NCBI GenBank assembly: GCA_000525025.1
Contig: JCKJ01000001.1
Span: 1,860,001-1,924,000, forward strand
DNA length: 64,000 nucleotides
Direction: 5' to 3'
From: Methylophilaceae bacterium 11
Lineage (GTDB): Bacteria > Pseudomonadota > Gammaproteobacteria > Burkholderiales > Methylophilaceae
The notes below the pieces were generated by a model. That model did not search any database. It was not told where the DNA came from and was given only the letters and a program-made list of their open reading frames with translations. Below are positions 18,525 through 26,144 of the stretch, piece after piece. Made by a program: the position numbers and the translations under genes. Numbering within the stretch: position 1 is the first letter of the stretch; each line of letters starts with the position of its first letter.

Positions 18525-19748
18525 TTGCTTAACGCCCTGTATGTCGATTTCAACTCTTATTTTGCTTCTGTAGAACAGCAGCTTGAACCACGGCTGCGCG
18601 GCAAACCTATTGGCGTATTGGCAGTGCTGGCAGAAACCACCTGCTGTATTGCCGCCAGCAATGAAGCCAAGGCCTTTGGCGTTAAAACCGGCACGATGGT
18701 GCGTGACGCACGCAAGTTATGCAAAGACATTATTTTTGTGGAGGCACGCCCGCCGTTGTATGTGGAGATTCACCACAAACTGATTGCAATAGTGGAAAGC
18801 TGCACACATGTAGAAAAAGTGTTATCGATTGATGAAATGGTGTGCAAACTAACCGGCAGCCAAAAAGTAACAGAAAACGCACTTGCGCTTGCCGCCAAAA
18901 TAAAGCGCGCAGTTTATAAGCAATATCCTTACATTCTGTGCTCTATTGGCATTGCGCCCAATACATTCTTAGCCAAAACTGCATCTAATATGCAAAAGCC
19001 TAATGGTTGTGTGGTGATTGAAGCGAGTGACATTCCCCATAAGCTATACCCGCTTAAATTGCGCAGCTTAAATGGCATTGGCCGCCAAATGGAAGAACGG
19101 CTCCAGCGCTACAAAATTCATACTGTAGAGCAATTATATGCACTGAACCGCGACCAATTGCGTAGTGCTTGGGGCAGTATTGAAGGCGAGCGTTATTACG
19201 ATAAGCTCCGCGGCATAGAGCCTTACTACGTAAAAAATGCGCGTAGCAGCTTAGGCCATTCTCACGTATTGCCGCCAGAACAGCGCAATATTGCGGGCGC
19301 AAAGGCGGTATTACACCGCTTATTGCAAAAAGCCGCTATGCGCATGCGTAGCTATGCCCTATTGACGACACGGATTAGCGTCAAAGTAAAGTTTAGAGAT
19401 CACCCTAGCTTTTATGGCGAAAGCGGCATCTCCGCAACCGATAACACCCTATCACTCATACAATCTTTAGAAACCTTATGGCAACGCTACCCGCAGCACC
19501 TGACAGAGCCAGTGGCGGTAGGGGTAAGTTTTAGCGGGCTATCTAACACCAACGAAGCCGCTTACGATTTATTTGCGGAAAAGCCTGCAGAGACAGAGAC
19601 GAAGTTAAACAAAGCCATGGATATGCTCAACTTGAAGTATGGGAAAAACACCGTGTATTTTGCGGGCGCGCATCAGGCGCTGAAAAGCGCACCCATGCGC
19701 ATTGCGTTCAACCATATCCCCGATGTGGTGGTTGAGGATGACGAGTAG
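18525..19748 (+). CDS. Y-family DNA polymerase (DinB/UmuC type)
   Basis: A translesion polymerase of the Y family. The first metal-binding motif is LYVDFNSYFASVEQ at residues 5-18, and the second is VLSIDEMVCKL near residue 102, both with their acidic residues. SIGIAPNTFLAKTASNMQKP and the helix-hairpin-helix LRSLNGIGRQMEERL follow, then the thumb and little-finger domains; 407 residues is complete. The reading frame begins with TTG at 18525, with no ATG upstream, so the start is a rare one (an ATT two codons earlier is also possible). No umuD, imuA or recA is near, so it resembles a stand-alone lineage related to Pol IV. Confidence 0.87.
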   Translation: MLNALYVDFNSYFASVEQQLEPRLRGKPIGVLAVLAETTCCIAASNEAKAFGVKTGTMVRDARKLCKDIIFVEARPPLYVEIHHKLIAIVESCTHVEKVLSIDEMVCKLTGSQKVTENALALAAKIKRAVYKQYPYILCSIGIAPNTFLAKTASNMQKPNGCVVIEASDIPHKLYPLKLRSLNGIGRQMEERLQRYKIHTVEQLYALNRDQLRSAWGSIEGERYYDKLRGIEPYYVKNARSSLGHSHVLPPEQRNIAGAKAVLHRLLQKAAMRMRSYALLTTRISVKVKFRDHPSFYGESGISATDNTLSLIQSLETLWQRYPQHLTEPVAVGVSFSGLSNTNEAAYDLFAEKPAETETKLNKAMDMLNLKYGKNTVYFAGAHQALKSAPMRIAFNHIPDVVVEDDE

Positions 19749-19754
19749 CCTTCT

Positions 19755-20246
19755 TTAATTGCAGCGACTGAGTGGCTCTGTATCTTTACCGCGGCTCAAA
19801 TCATCGTTCACTCTACGCATGCTCAAGTCTTTGGAGTAATCACCTCGTGTTAGCTCTGCCGTACGCTTGCCAAAAGACAAATCTGCGGTGTGAGCACCGC
19901 GCGATAGGTCATCTCTTTTTTTGCTGAACACCAAGTCTTGCGTATAAGCCCCACGGCTCAATACATCATCATAGCGGCGCATCGATAAATCAGGAGAATA
20001 CTGCCCATGTGTCAGCGGCACATTGATTTTACTAAAGGTTAAATCATCACGCTGATGACTCGTACTGAGCTCGTCTGTTTTACGGCCCATAGATAAATCA
20101 TCCAATACGCGGTTGTAACTGAGATTGTCTTGCGGACATTTGCTATTGTGCGATGTGCATGCAACACAGGCCTGTAAGTCTGCATCGCCAGCATTTGCAA
20201 GCGGCTGTAGCAGTATACTTAAACAAAAAAACGTGATGACTCTCAT
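19755..20246 (-). CDS. Exported short-repeat protein of unknown family
   Basis: I do not recognise this protein. With the ATG at 20246 (AGGAGA upstream) it is 163 residues: a signal peptide ending around ANA-GDA, a short cysteine segment (ACVACTSHNSKC), then a run of about ten units of 11-13 residues with the recurring core D-D/E-L-S/T-x-G/K-R, for example DDLSRG, TDELST, DDLTFSK, PDLSMRR, DDVLSRG, ADLSFGKR. It ends in SRCN. The repeats are highly charged and could form a beta-solenoid or a disordered spacer; the cysteines at both ends could clamp the array. It is the last gene downstream of the pseudopilin cluster but separated by 127 nt and a hairpin, so it may have its own promoter. Confidence 0.68.
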   Translation of the reverse strand: MRVITFFCLSILLQPLANAGDADLQACVACTSHNSKCPQDNLSYNRVLDDLSMGRKTDELSTSHQRDDLTFSKINVPLTHGQYSPDLSMRRYDDVLSRGAYTQDLVFSKKRDDLSRGAHTADLSFGKRTAELTRGDYSKDLSMRRVNDDLSRGKDTEPLSRCN

Positions 20247-20351
20247 CCGCTTATCTCCTGTGAGCGATAGTTGACTATACCGCGCACTTTTCGCAATTTC
20301 AAGCTTATCTCTGTTTAACACCTTGGTTAAGTGATTCGCTGTTGTACTTTA

Positions 20352-20386
20352 GCTGCTGCCCTAGAGTGCTGTCTTAGGGCACAGCA
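20352..20386 (-). terminator. Hairpin at the end of the pseudopilin operon
   Basis: TGCCCTA and TAGGGCA form a 7-bp perfect stem, extended by GCTG/CAGC with a one-base bulge, overlapping the stop codon of the last pseudopilin gene. There is no T-run after it, so it may be a processing or stabilising hairpin rather than an intrinsic terminator. Confidence 0.4.
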
Positions 20387-20865
20387 ATCGCTTCCGGGAT
20401 GTATGCAAAATACCATTCGCCATAATATTTTTTATTATTCAGATGGCGCAGGTGTGGCCGAAATCCGGCAGTTTTAAAAGGTGGTTTATCTGACAAACTA
20501 TATATGCCCATGATGCCGCCACTCGGTGCTTCCACAATACCCCAACCTTCGCGTTGGGTAATCGGGTCTGTATATAGCTTGCGTATATGTTTTCTAGGGG
20601 TGGGGAAACGGTTGTCGGATAATAAAGCTTCCAGATTGGGTGGGTATTCTTTAATCACACTGGGGCTTTGGTTGTAGTAGCGCCCAATGGCCAACCGATA
20701 GGCCTCTCCTACTCGAATAAGCTCCTGCTCTCTTTCTCGTTGTACAGCATCACGCCACTTCACGCCCGCTTGTGCCAGCGCAATACCACTCATCATAATC
20801 AACAGCAGCAGGCCAATTAAAATAAACCCACTGGCTTGGTCTAGCGCTGGCTTACCATGTTGCAT
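20374..20865 (-). CDS. Type II secretion-like pseudopilin without Glu5
   Basis: From the ATG at 20865 the protein has 163 residues: a 13-residue leader ending in Gly, then a hydrophobic helix (FILIGLLLLIMMSGIALAQAG) and a globular domain with LYTDPITQREGWGIVE, a block seen in related pseudopilins. The usual glutamate at position +5 of the mature protein is missing (FILIG instead of FTLVE). In type II secretion that is the mark of the tip pseudopilin GspK, so this may be the tip subunit. The longer frame from 20901 uses GTG and would overlap the previous gene by 50 nt; I prefer 20865, which overlaps by 14. Confidence 0.72.
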   Translation of the reverse strand: MQHGKPALDQASGFILIGLLLLIMMSGIALAQAGVKWRDAVQREREQELIRVGEAYRLAIGRYYNQSPSVIKEYPPNLEALLSDNRFPTPRKHIRKLYTDPITQREGWGIVEAPSGGIMGIYSLSDKPPFKTAGFRPHLRHLNNKKYYGEWYFAYIPEAIAVP

Positions 20866-21238
20866 AGGCAGTACCGTCTTCTGCAATCTCGGCCGAGCCA
20901 CTATAAATATCCGCTACAGCCCCCTGCTCATTTGGATCCGCCGGCGGCGTAATGATCCAAGTTAAGTTGCTATCAGTGATAGGGTCTGGCGGGATACTCC
21001 GCAGATATTTGTATTGCACTAACTCTTCTAGTGTATTGGGGTAGGTATTTCTATCGCTGTAAAACTTATCAATCGCTTCACGCATGGTATTTAAATCGTG
21101 CTTGAGTGTCGTTTCTTTAGATTGCGTTAAGTAATGAAAGAAACGCGGCGACACCACACTTAATAACGTGGCAATAATGGCCAGCACGACTAAAATCTCG
21201 ACCAAGGTAAATGCTTTAAGTTGTTTTTTTCTTACCAT
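20852..21238 (-). CDS. Type IV pilin-like pseudopilin (GspG-like, minor)
   Basis: 128 residues. The prepilin signal is KAFTLVEILVVLAIIATLLS: an 8-9 residue basic leader, cleavage before Phe, Glu at +5. The processing-site residue is Ala rather than Gly, which prepilin peptidases tolerate less well. The globular part has RNTYPNTLEELVQYKYLRSIPPDPITDSNLTW, typical of GspG-type pseudopilins (tyrosine-proline then I-P-x-D-P). It overlaps the genes on both sides by a few nucleotides, consistent with coupled translation of one pseudopilus operon. No prepilin peptidase is in the window. Confidence 0.83.
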   Translation of the reverse strand: MVRKKQLKAFTLVEILVVLAIIATLLSVVSPRFFHYLTQSKETTLKHDLNTMREAIDKFYSDRNTYPNTLEELVQYKYLRSIPPDPITDSNLTWIITPPADPNEQGAVADIYSGSAEIAEDGTAYATW

Positions 21239-21723
21239 GTGTTATACGGCTGCTGATTAATACCCAACTGTGTTGAGCGTGAAGAAATATCATAGACATC
21301 CGTGGCAAGTTCGCCTTGCGTACCATCGTAGGCGCGCACCAGCCAGGTTTCCTCATTCGAGATTTCCGGATTTTCTGCAAAAGGGTCTCTTGGAATACGT
21401 CGCAAAAAAACCAACTTCTTCTTGGCTGGATCCTGACTGTTTTCAACCCCATTGGCCAATGCACGTAACGTAGGCGGATAACCATTGTCGTTCTGGTTTT
21501 TTTTAATCAAGCCATCATCCGCCGCCTGCTTGTAAGCGTCAATCGCATCCCGCATTTGCCACAACATTCTGCGTAACTCCTGCTCTTTCTGTCGCTTGGC
21601 GTTGATCTGCACCATAGGGGTTGCCGCCGACACCAATAACGCCAGCAAGGCCAGCGCTACCAGCAGTTCCACCAAGGTAAACCCTTGATGACGTTGCGAT
21701 TGATGTCGAAGGTATAGCATCAT
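21232..21723 (-). CDS. Type II secretion-like pseudopilin
   Basis: 163 residues with a classic prepilin start: leader ending QRHQG, then FTLVELLVALALLALLVSAATPM. The body contains MRDAIDAYKQAADDGLIKKNQNDNGYPPTLRALANGV and FLRRIPRDPFAENPEISNEETW, which match the GspG/GspH-like pattern of the neighbouring pseudopilins. The start codon overlaps the secretin stop (TAATG), a tight translational coupling. With the two genes downstream and GspG at 29.1-29.5 kb this makes four pseudopilins. Confidence 0.84.
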   Translation of the reverse strand: MMLYLRHQSQRHQGFTLVELLVALALLALLVSAATPMVQINAKRQKEQELRRMLWQMRDAIDAYKQAADDGLIKKNQNDNGYPPTLRALANGVENSQDPAKKKLVFLRRIPRDPFAENPEISNEETWLVRAYDGTQGELATDVYDISSRSTQLGINQQPYNTW

Positions 21724-23648
21724 TATGGGTTAACTGGCGTGGTAGAAACGGGCGGATTAAATAACTGATTGGCAAAATCCGCATCGGTTCTAGCTTGCCC
21801 GGATTGTGTGGCTTGTGGTGTGGCGACAGGTGGTGGAGAGACCTCTACGCCAACCACAGCTGGTCTGGCCGAGTTCACGGTTGCACCATGGTTCACACCA
21901 GAAGGGAATAAAGTATAGGTGGCGCTTGCCGGTAAAATATTGTGCAAAATCCGTGGCGTAATCAACAATACAATTTCGTTCTTACGTTTGTCATTGCTAT
22001 CGTTACTGAACAATTTACCAATGATAGGCAGGCTGCCTAAACCGGGTAACTTTCTTTTGGTTTTTTGCTCATCATCACGAAATAAGCCCGCCAGTATCTG
22101 TGTCTCATTATTTTTCAATTGCAGGGTAGTATTGGCGTTGCGACTACCTATGGTATAAGCCAGCACGCCGTTATCGGTTCTCACTTGGTCGGTGATATTG
22201 CTGACCTCCATGCCCACTTTAATGCTGACCTGATCTTGCAGTTGCACCACAGGCTCTACATCTAGCTTAATGCCCACCTCAATGTAATTGACCGTTTGCG
22301 ACACGAAGCCCTGTGCATTGGCAATACTGGTCAGCACCGGTATTTTGTCACCCACATGAATCTTTGCCCTGTCACGATTTTTAACGCGAATCTTTGGGCT
22401 GGCGAGCAAATTGGTGTCGGTATCTTGATGCAATAAATTCAGCACGATGGCGGGATCGTTCACCGAGAACACGCCAAAATCCCCATTAAAATGACGCAGC
22501 TCTGTCAGCGTTAATTTGCCAGCCTGAGGGATGACGCCACCAGCATTGCCAATGGCATTGCCTTGTACACCCAATCCAATCTGACTTGGATATTGGATGC
22601 CCAGCTGCTCCAGATTACGGCGATTGATCTCCATCACTTCTACTTCCAGCATCACTTCCGGCTCGTTTAAATCTTGCGAAGCTATCAGCTTTTCGGCCAC
22701 CTTTACGTTGTCCAATGTATCGCGCATCACTAGTGTATTCAGCTTTTCATCGATATACACATCTTTGGCTTTCAGCATCGTTTTGACCAAATTCAGCGCG
22801 CGTTTGGCATCCATATTGGCCAGATAAAAACTCCGCACAAATAGCTCTTCGTACTCTTGCGCGCGACTCAGTGGATAAATGAGCAAAGTATTTGCATTTA
22901 ATATTTTTTTGCCTAACTGATGGCTGGTCAACATCACGTCAATCGCATCTTCAATCGGCGTATCACGTAAGAACAGGTTGACACGTATCGCCTCGCTCAG
23001 CTCTTGATCGTACGAAAAATTGAGATTTCCAGCTTTGCCGATATATTCAAATGCATTTTTAATGGGTGTATTTTTCAACTCCAGCGAGATCGTCTTTTTA
23101 AACGATGACTGCATGTTAGGCGCCACGCTATGCTTACGACTTTTATTTTGTTCCAGCTGCTCATAAAGCGCTTTTGCCTCTTGGTGCAAAGAATTTTCTG
23201 CCAAAATCGTACGTAGCAAATAGTCAGCCTTGGACATATCTTGAGCAGTGAAAGCAGCCTGCGCGCTACTCAACAAGGTGGCATGCTGATGGGCTAAACG
23301 TGTTTTCTGCAACCCTTCTGATGCGGCTTTGCTGGTAGGGTATTGCGCTAAGGCTTGCTGATAAGCTGCTTCCGCTTCTGTATATTGTTGCGCGGCATAC
23401 AAAGCATCTGCGCGTTGAATCACGGTGGTCTCTTGCTTATCCTGCAAGATTTTGAGCCAGTTTTTATACTGAGGATTATCCGGGTTCTGCGCTACCAGCG
23501 TCGTCAAGTCTTGCACGGCCTGATCGTAACTGCCCTGTGCAATTAAACGTTTAACACCCTCGAACTGCGCATCGGGTTGCTGTACCCGCGGCATATCCGC
23601 ACAACTGACTAACAACAACCCCATTGCAACTACTGCATATTTATTCAT
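21723..23648 (-). CDS. Outer-membrane secretin lipoprotein (MshL/GspD/PilQ family)
   Basis: A secretin forms the outer-membrane gate of type II secretion or type IV pilus machines. I start at the ATG at 23648 (GGAG 10 nt upstream); the upstream ATG at 23675 has none. The signal peptide ends in a lipobox (LLLVSCAD), so it is a lipoprotein. Residues about 25-165 are TPR-like repeats, unusual but known in MSHA-type secretins. Then an STN domain (KTISLELKNTPIKNAFEYIGKAGNLNFSY begins it), an N1-type ring domain (RSFYLANMDAKRALNLVKTML) and the secretin core with LLASPKIRVKNRDRAKIHVGDKIPVLT and VLLITPRIL. The C-terminus is a Pro/Ala/Thr-rich tail. Confidence 0.88.
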   Translation of the reverse strand: MNKYAVVAMGLLLVSCADMPRVQQPDAQFEGVKRLIAQGSYDQAVQDLTTLVAQNPDNPQYKNWLKILQDKQETTVIQRADALYAAQQYTEAEAAYQQALAQYPTSKAASEGLQKTRLAHQHATLLSSAQAAFTAQDMSKADYLLRTILAENSLHQEAKALYEQLEQNKSRKHSVAPNMQSSFKKTISLELKNTPIKNAFEYIGKAGNLNFSYDQELSEAIRVNLFLRDTPIEDAIDVMLTSHQLGKKILNANTLLIYPLSRAQEYEELFVRSFYLANMDAKRALNLVKTMLKAKDVYIDEKLNTLVMRDTLDNVKVAEKLIASQDLNEPEVMLEVEVMEINRRNLEQLGIQYPSQIGLGVQGNAIGNAGGVIPQAGKLTLTELRHFNGDFGVFSVNDPAIVLNLLHQDTDTNLLASPKIRVKNRDRAKIHVGDKIPVLTSIANAQGFVSQTVNYIEVGIKLDVEPVVQLQDQVSIKVGMEVSNITDQVRTDNGVLAYTIGSRNANTTLQLKNNETQILAGLFRDDEQKTKRKLPGLGSLPIIGKLFSNDSNDKRKNEIVLLITPRILHNILPASATYTLFPSGVNHGATVNSARPAVVGVEVSPPPVATPQATQSGQARTDADFANQLFNPPVSTTPVNP

Positions 23649-23729
23649 TAAAACGCTACTCCACTGTTTGATCATTCATGTGTGATCACTCATTTGCCTA
23701 AATGCTAATTCGCCCGAATACTAGTTTGC

Positions 23730-24215
23730 TCAATTGCCTAAAGACTCATTTGCCAATTTAAGTGTGTGCTGTATTTTTCCGTTCTGCAGCACAAGCAAAC
23801 TTTCTGTCAAACGACGGACTTTCCAACCGTTCGCAAAGTGATCTCCTTCGCGTAAAGAAAACTGGTTGGTGCCATCGGTTAAAAACACTACCCACTGTCT
23901 ACCATCCAATACCCGGCCATCATAAGTGTATGGATTCACTGGTTCCGGAATGCTCACTGGCGCAGTAGCTGCATCCATTTGCATGGTCAGTGGGCTAAAC
24001 AAATCCACCGGAGGCGAGGTGTCAGCCTGACGTAACAAGGGCTGGGGGCGCTGGGTGTCCTGCGCTGTTAATACCGTTGGTACTTTGTGAGCCAATACCG
24101 CATGAGTTGACATAACATCGGCAACCGGAGAAGCCTCCTGCTCTTGTCGATCAACCCACCAGCAGGCAACCAATGTCAGTGCCAACCCCACCCAAACCAT
24201 CAATTGTCTGGGCAT
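23730..24215 (-). CDS. GspC/PilP-like periplasmic connector protein
   Basis: 161 residues. An N-terminal membrane helix (LMVWVGLALTLVACWWV) is followed by a linker and a small beta-rich domain, PYTYDGRVLDGRQWVVFLTDGTNQFSLREGDHFANGWKVRRLTESLLVLQNGK, with the look of an HR/PilP domain that links the inner-membrane platform to the secretin. Its place right before the secretin gene fits that role. The assignment is by fold pattern and context. It is coupled to the gene before it (shared nucleotide at 24215). Confidence 0.65.
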   Translation of the reverse strand: MPRQLMVWVGLALTLVACWWVDRQEQEASPVADVMSTHAVLAHKVPTVLTAQDTQRPQPLLRQADTSPPVDLFSPLTMQMDAATAPVSIPEPVNPYTYDGRVLDGRQWVVFLTDGTNQFSLREGDHFANGWKVRRLTESLLVLQNGKIQHTLKLANESLGN

Positions 24216-24760
24216 TACGGCTGACCCTTACGCAAATAAAGGGTGAACTCAATTTGCGATTCCACTTGGTCACGCGTTGCATCATCGCGCTGCAATTTAA
24301 ATTCGGTCAGCGCCAGACTGGGGTACGCATTGAGTAATGTGTTTAAAAATTGACGAATTTGAATGTAGTTACCTTTTAAAGGCAGCCTGATATGTTGCAC
24401 CACCAAATGCGCGTCATCGACTGGAATAGACTTAAACTCAGCATGTTCAAATACCATGCCGAGGCTATCCGCCGACCGTAGTATTTGTGCGCTGATTGCA
24501 TCTGCCTGACGTTCATCCGGTAGCAGGTTATAAAATTTCTGCGTGAGCGCTGATGGCTTCTCTTTTGCCGTACTAGGCGCTAATGTTGGCAGTGGCTGGC
24601 TCAGTTCGCTTTGAAGCTTGGTATGGCTTTGTAACGCTACCAGCACAAATATCAACACTACAACAGCGGCAAAAAGCATGCCGATGCCCAATTTGGTGTA
24701 AGTGTCCGTGTAACGGATTTTGTAGATGGCCGATTGTAGCTTTAGCGCTAAATATCCCAT
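24215..24760 (-). CDS. PilO/GspM-like assembly platform protein
   Basis: 181 residues with one N-terminal membrane helix (about 26-45, IGMLFAAVVVLIFVLVAL) and a periplasmic domain ending in LPLKGNYIQIRQFLNTLLNAYPSLALTEFKLQRDD, which is the ferredoxin-like pattern of PilO and GspM. Those proteins form heterodimers with PilN/GspL and align the platform. It overlaps the PilN-like gene by 13 nt. The sequence itself is poorly conserved, so the call leans on order and topology. Confidence 0.68.
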   Translation of the reverse strand: MGYLALKLQSAIYKIRYTDTYTKLGIGMLFAAVVVLIFVLVALQSHTKLQSELSQPLPTLAPSTAKEKPSALTQKFYNLLPDERQADAISAQILRSADSLGMVFEHAEFKSIPVDDAHLVVQHIRLPLKGNYIQIRQFLNTLLNAYPSLALTEFKLQRDDATRDQVESQIEFTLYLRKGQP

Positions 24761-25260
24761 AAGGCCTCCACTTCAAAAGCAACCACTGGCATCCCATTCA
24801 AATGGGTGGATTCACTCGACTTTAGCTTCACTTCTTTCATCATGCCGAGTTGGCGCAGCCCTTCCATATAAGCCCAAATGGCTTCACGGTTGGTGGCCAA
24901 GAGCCTCAATTGAATGAGTTTTCTTTTCCACTGCGGGTCAAGCGACATCAGCCTAATATCGTCTCTATGTATGGATTCCATGCCTTTGAGCAACCCCGAC
25001 CAAGGCAGAATAATATGGAGAATGGCTTGCTGTGCAGCTGCGCTCTCAGGCTCATGCACCGCCACCTCAGCTGCAGATACTTTCTGCCGCAACTGATCGG
25101 CACGTAGTGTTAATCTTGCTTGGAGCATGTCGTTTTCGGCCAGTATTTTCTGCTGCCAAACCAACGTCATCAATAAAGCAAGCAGACCTAAAGTTAATAC
25201 CACATAGCCGCCTGGCGTCGCTTGATTGCTGCGAATGTGATTGAGTTCGAGCATGTTCAT
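24748..25260 (-). CDS. PilN-like assembly platform protein
   Basis: 170 residues with a short cytosolic N-terminus (MLELNHIRSN), a membrane helix around 18-37 (GGYVVLTLGLLALLMTLVW), a coiled-coil-like segment and a periplasmic domain with IHRDDIRLMSLDPQWKRKLIQLRLLATNREAIWAYMEGLRQL. The first residues are where PilN binds PilM, encoded just upstream with a 4-nt overlap. The family is known as fimbrial assembly protein PilN / GspL C-terminal. The order PilM-PilN-PilO-PilP-secretin is kept. Confidence 0.7.
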   Translation of the reverse strand: MNMLELNHIRSNQATPGGYVVLTLGLLALLMTLVWQQKILAENDMLQARLTLRADQLRQKVSAAEVAVHEPESAAAQQAILHIILPWSGLLKGMESIHRDDIRLMSLDPQWKRKLIQLRLLATNREAIWAYMEGLRQLGMMKEVKLKSSESTHLNGMPVVAFEVEALWDI

Positions 25261-26144
25261 AGCGCACGACTTACTAATGAAGTTTGTGGATAACGGGGTG
25301 ATACCGCCTGTGGTGGATGCAAGTCAATCACGCGGTATTGCGGAAGCTTGATGTTGCTTGCTACTTCAACATTACTATCAACAAACACCGGCATGCTTGC
25401 AGTGTCTGGCGCGATGACAGACTCCCGGACAATCCACTTTTCTATCTGAATCGCAGCGGATGACTCCATGGGCATGCTATGCACAGCACGCCATATACCA
25501 GCCTCCATGCGCGCAATGGTGAAGCGTGTAGGCTCAAGGCAAACAATCCACCCATGTGCTGGCAAACGATGTTGATGCATATGCGCCAACGCTTTATTGG
25601 CAGTGAGCATGAATTGCGGATACACCGCCTGGAGCGGCATATTGGCCTTAGCAAATGCACTTTTCAGCCCACTCAACAAGGTCTGGTGGATTGCGCTGGC
25701 TAATGCAGGCTGTCTGTAGCCCGCGTGATGCGCTGTCGTATGCCAATCTGCACTGGCATCGCCATAACTTTGCCCAAACAAGTGCGTCATGTACGCCTGC
25801 ATTTCTGGCCTAGTGTTGATGGCATCACTCCAAGGGATCACCAGATAGCGGCTAAACAGGTTAGCTAAAATTACAACCGGCACCACTGGCTTACCTTGGT
25901 ATTTTTCCAAAATGCTTTCAAGCGCAGCAAAGAGCGTTGGAGATGCCTCCATACTTTCCACAGGGTTTAATAAATCCAGCTGTTCGTGGGCCACAGTCTC
26001 CGGTTTAAACCCTTTCAGTATCGATCGCTTAATCTGGAACACTTCAATGCAGTCAACGGACAGCACCACTCTGAGCTCTGGCCTGAATAGCATGGCAAGG
26101 TTAGCCGGGCAATTAAGAAATAGATCAGACCAAGGAAGTAACAC
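25257..26144 (-). CDS. PilM/GspL-cytoplasmic-domain-like protein
   Basis: 295 residues. It sits in the PilM position (before PilN-, PilO- and PilP-like genes). The visible pattern, VVLSVDCIEVFQIKRS near the N-terminus and YLVIPWSDAINTRPEMQAYMTHLFGQSYGD in the middle, fits the actin-like ATPase fold of PilM or GspL, but strong nucleotide-binding motifs are not obvious and it is shorter than PilM (about 350). It overlaps gspE by 20 nt. A divergent GspL cytoplasmic half is the alternative; either way it should bridge ATPase and platform on the cytosolic side. Confidence 0.6.
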   Translation of the reverse strand: MLLPWSDLFLNCPANLAMLFRPELRVVLSVDCIEVFQIKRSILKGFKPETVAHEQLDLLNPVESMEASPTLFAALESILEKYQGKPVVPVVILANLFSRYLVIPWSDAINTRPEMQAYMTHLFGQSYGDASADWHTTAHHAGYRQPALASAIHQTLLSGLKSAFAKANMPLQAVYPQFMLTANKALAHMHQHRLPAHGWIVCLEPTRFTIARMEAGIWRAVHSMPMESSAAIQIEKWIVRESVIAPDTASMPVFVDSNVEVASNIKLPQYRVIDLHPPQAVSPRYPQTSLVSRAL

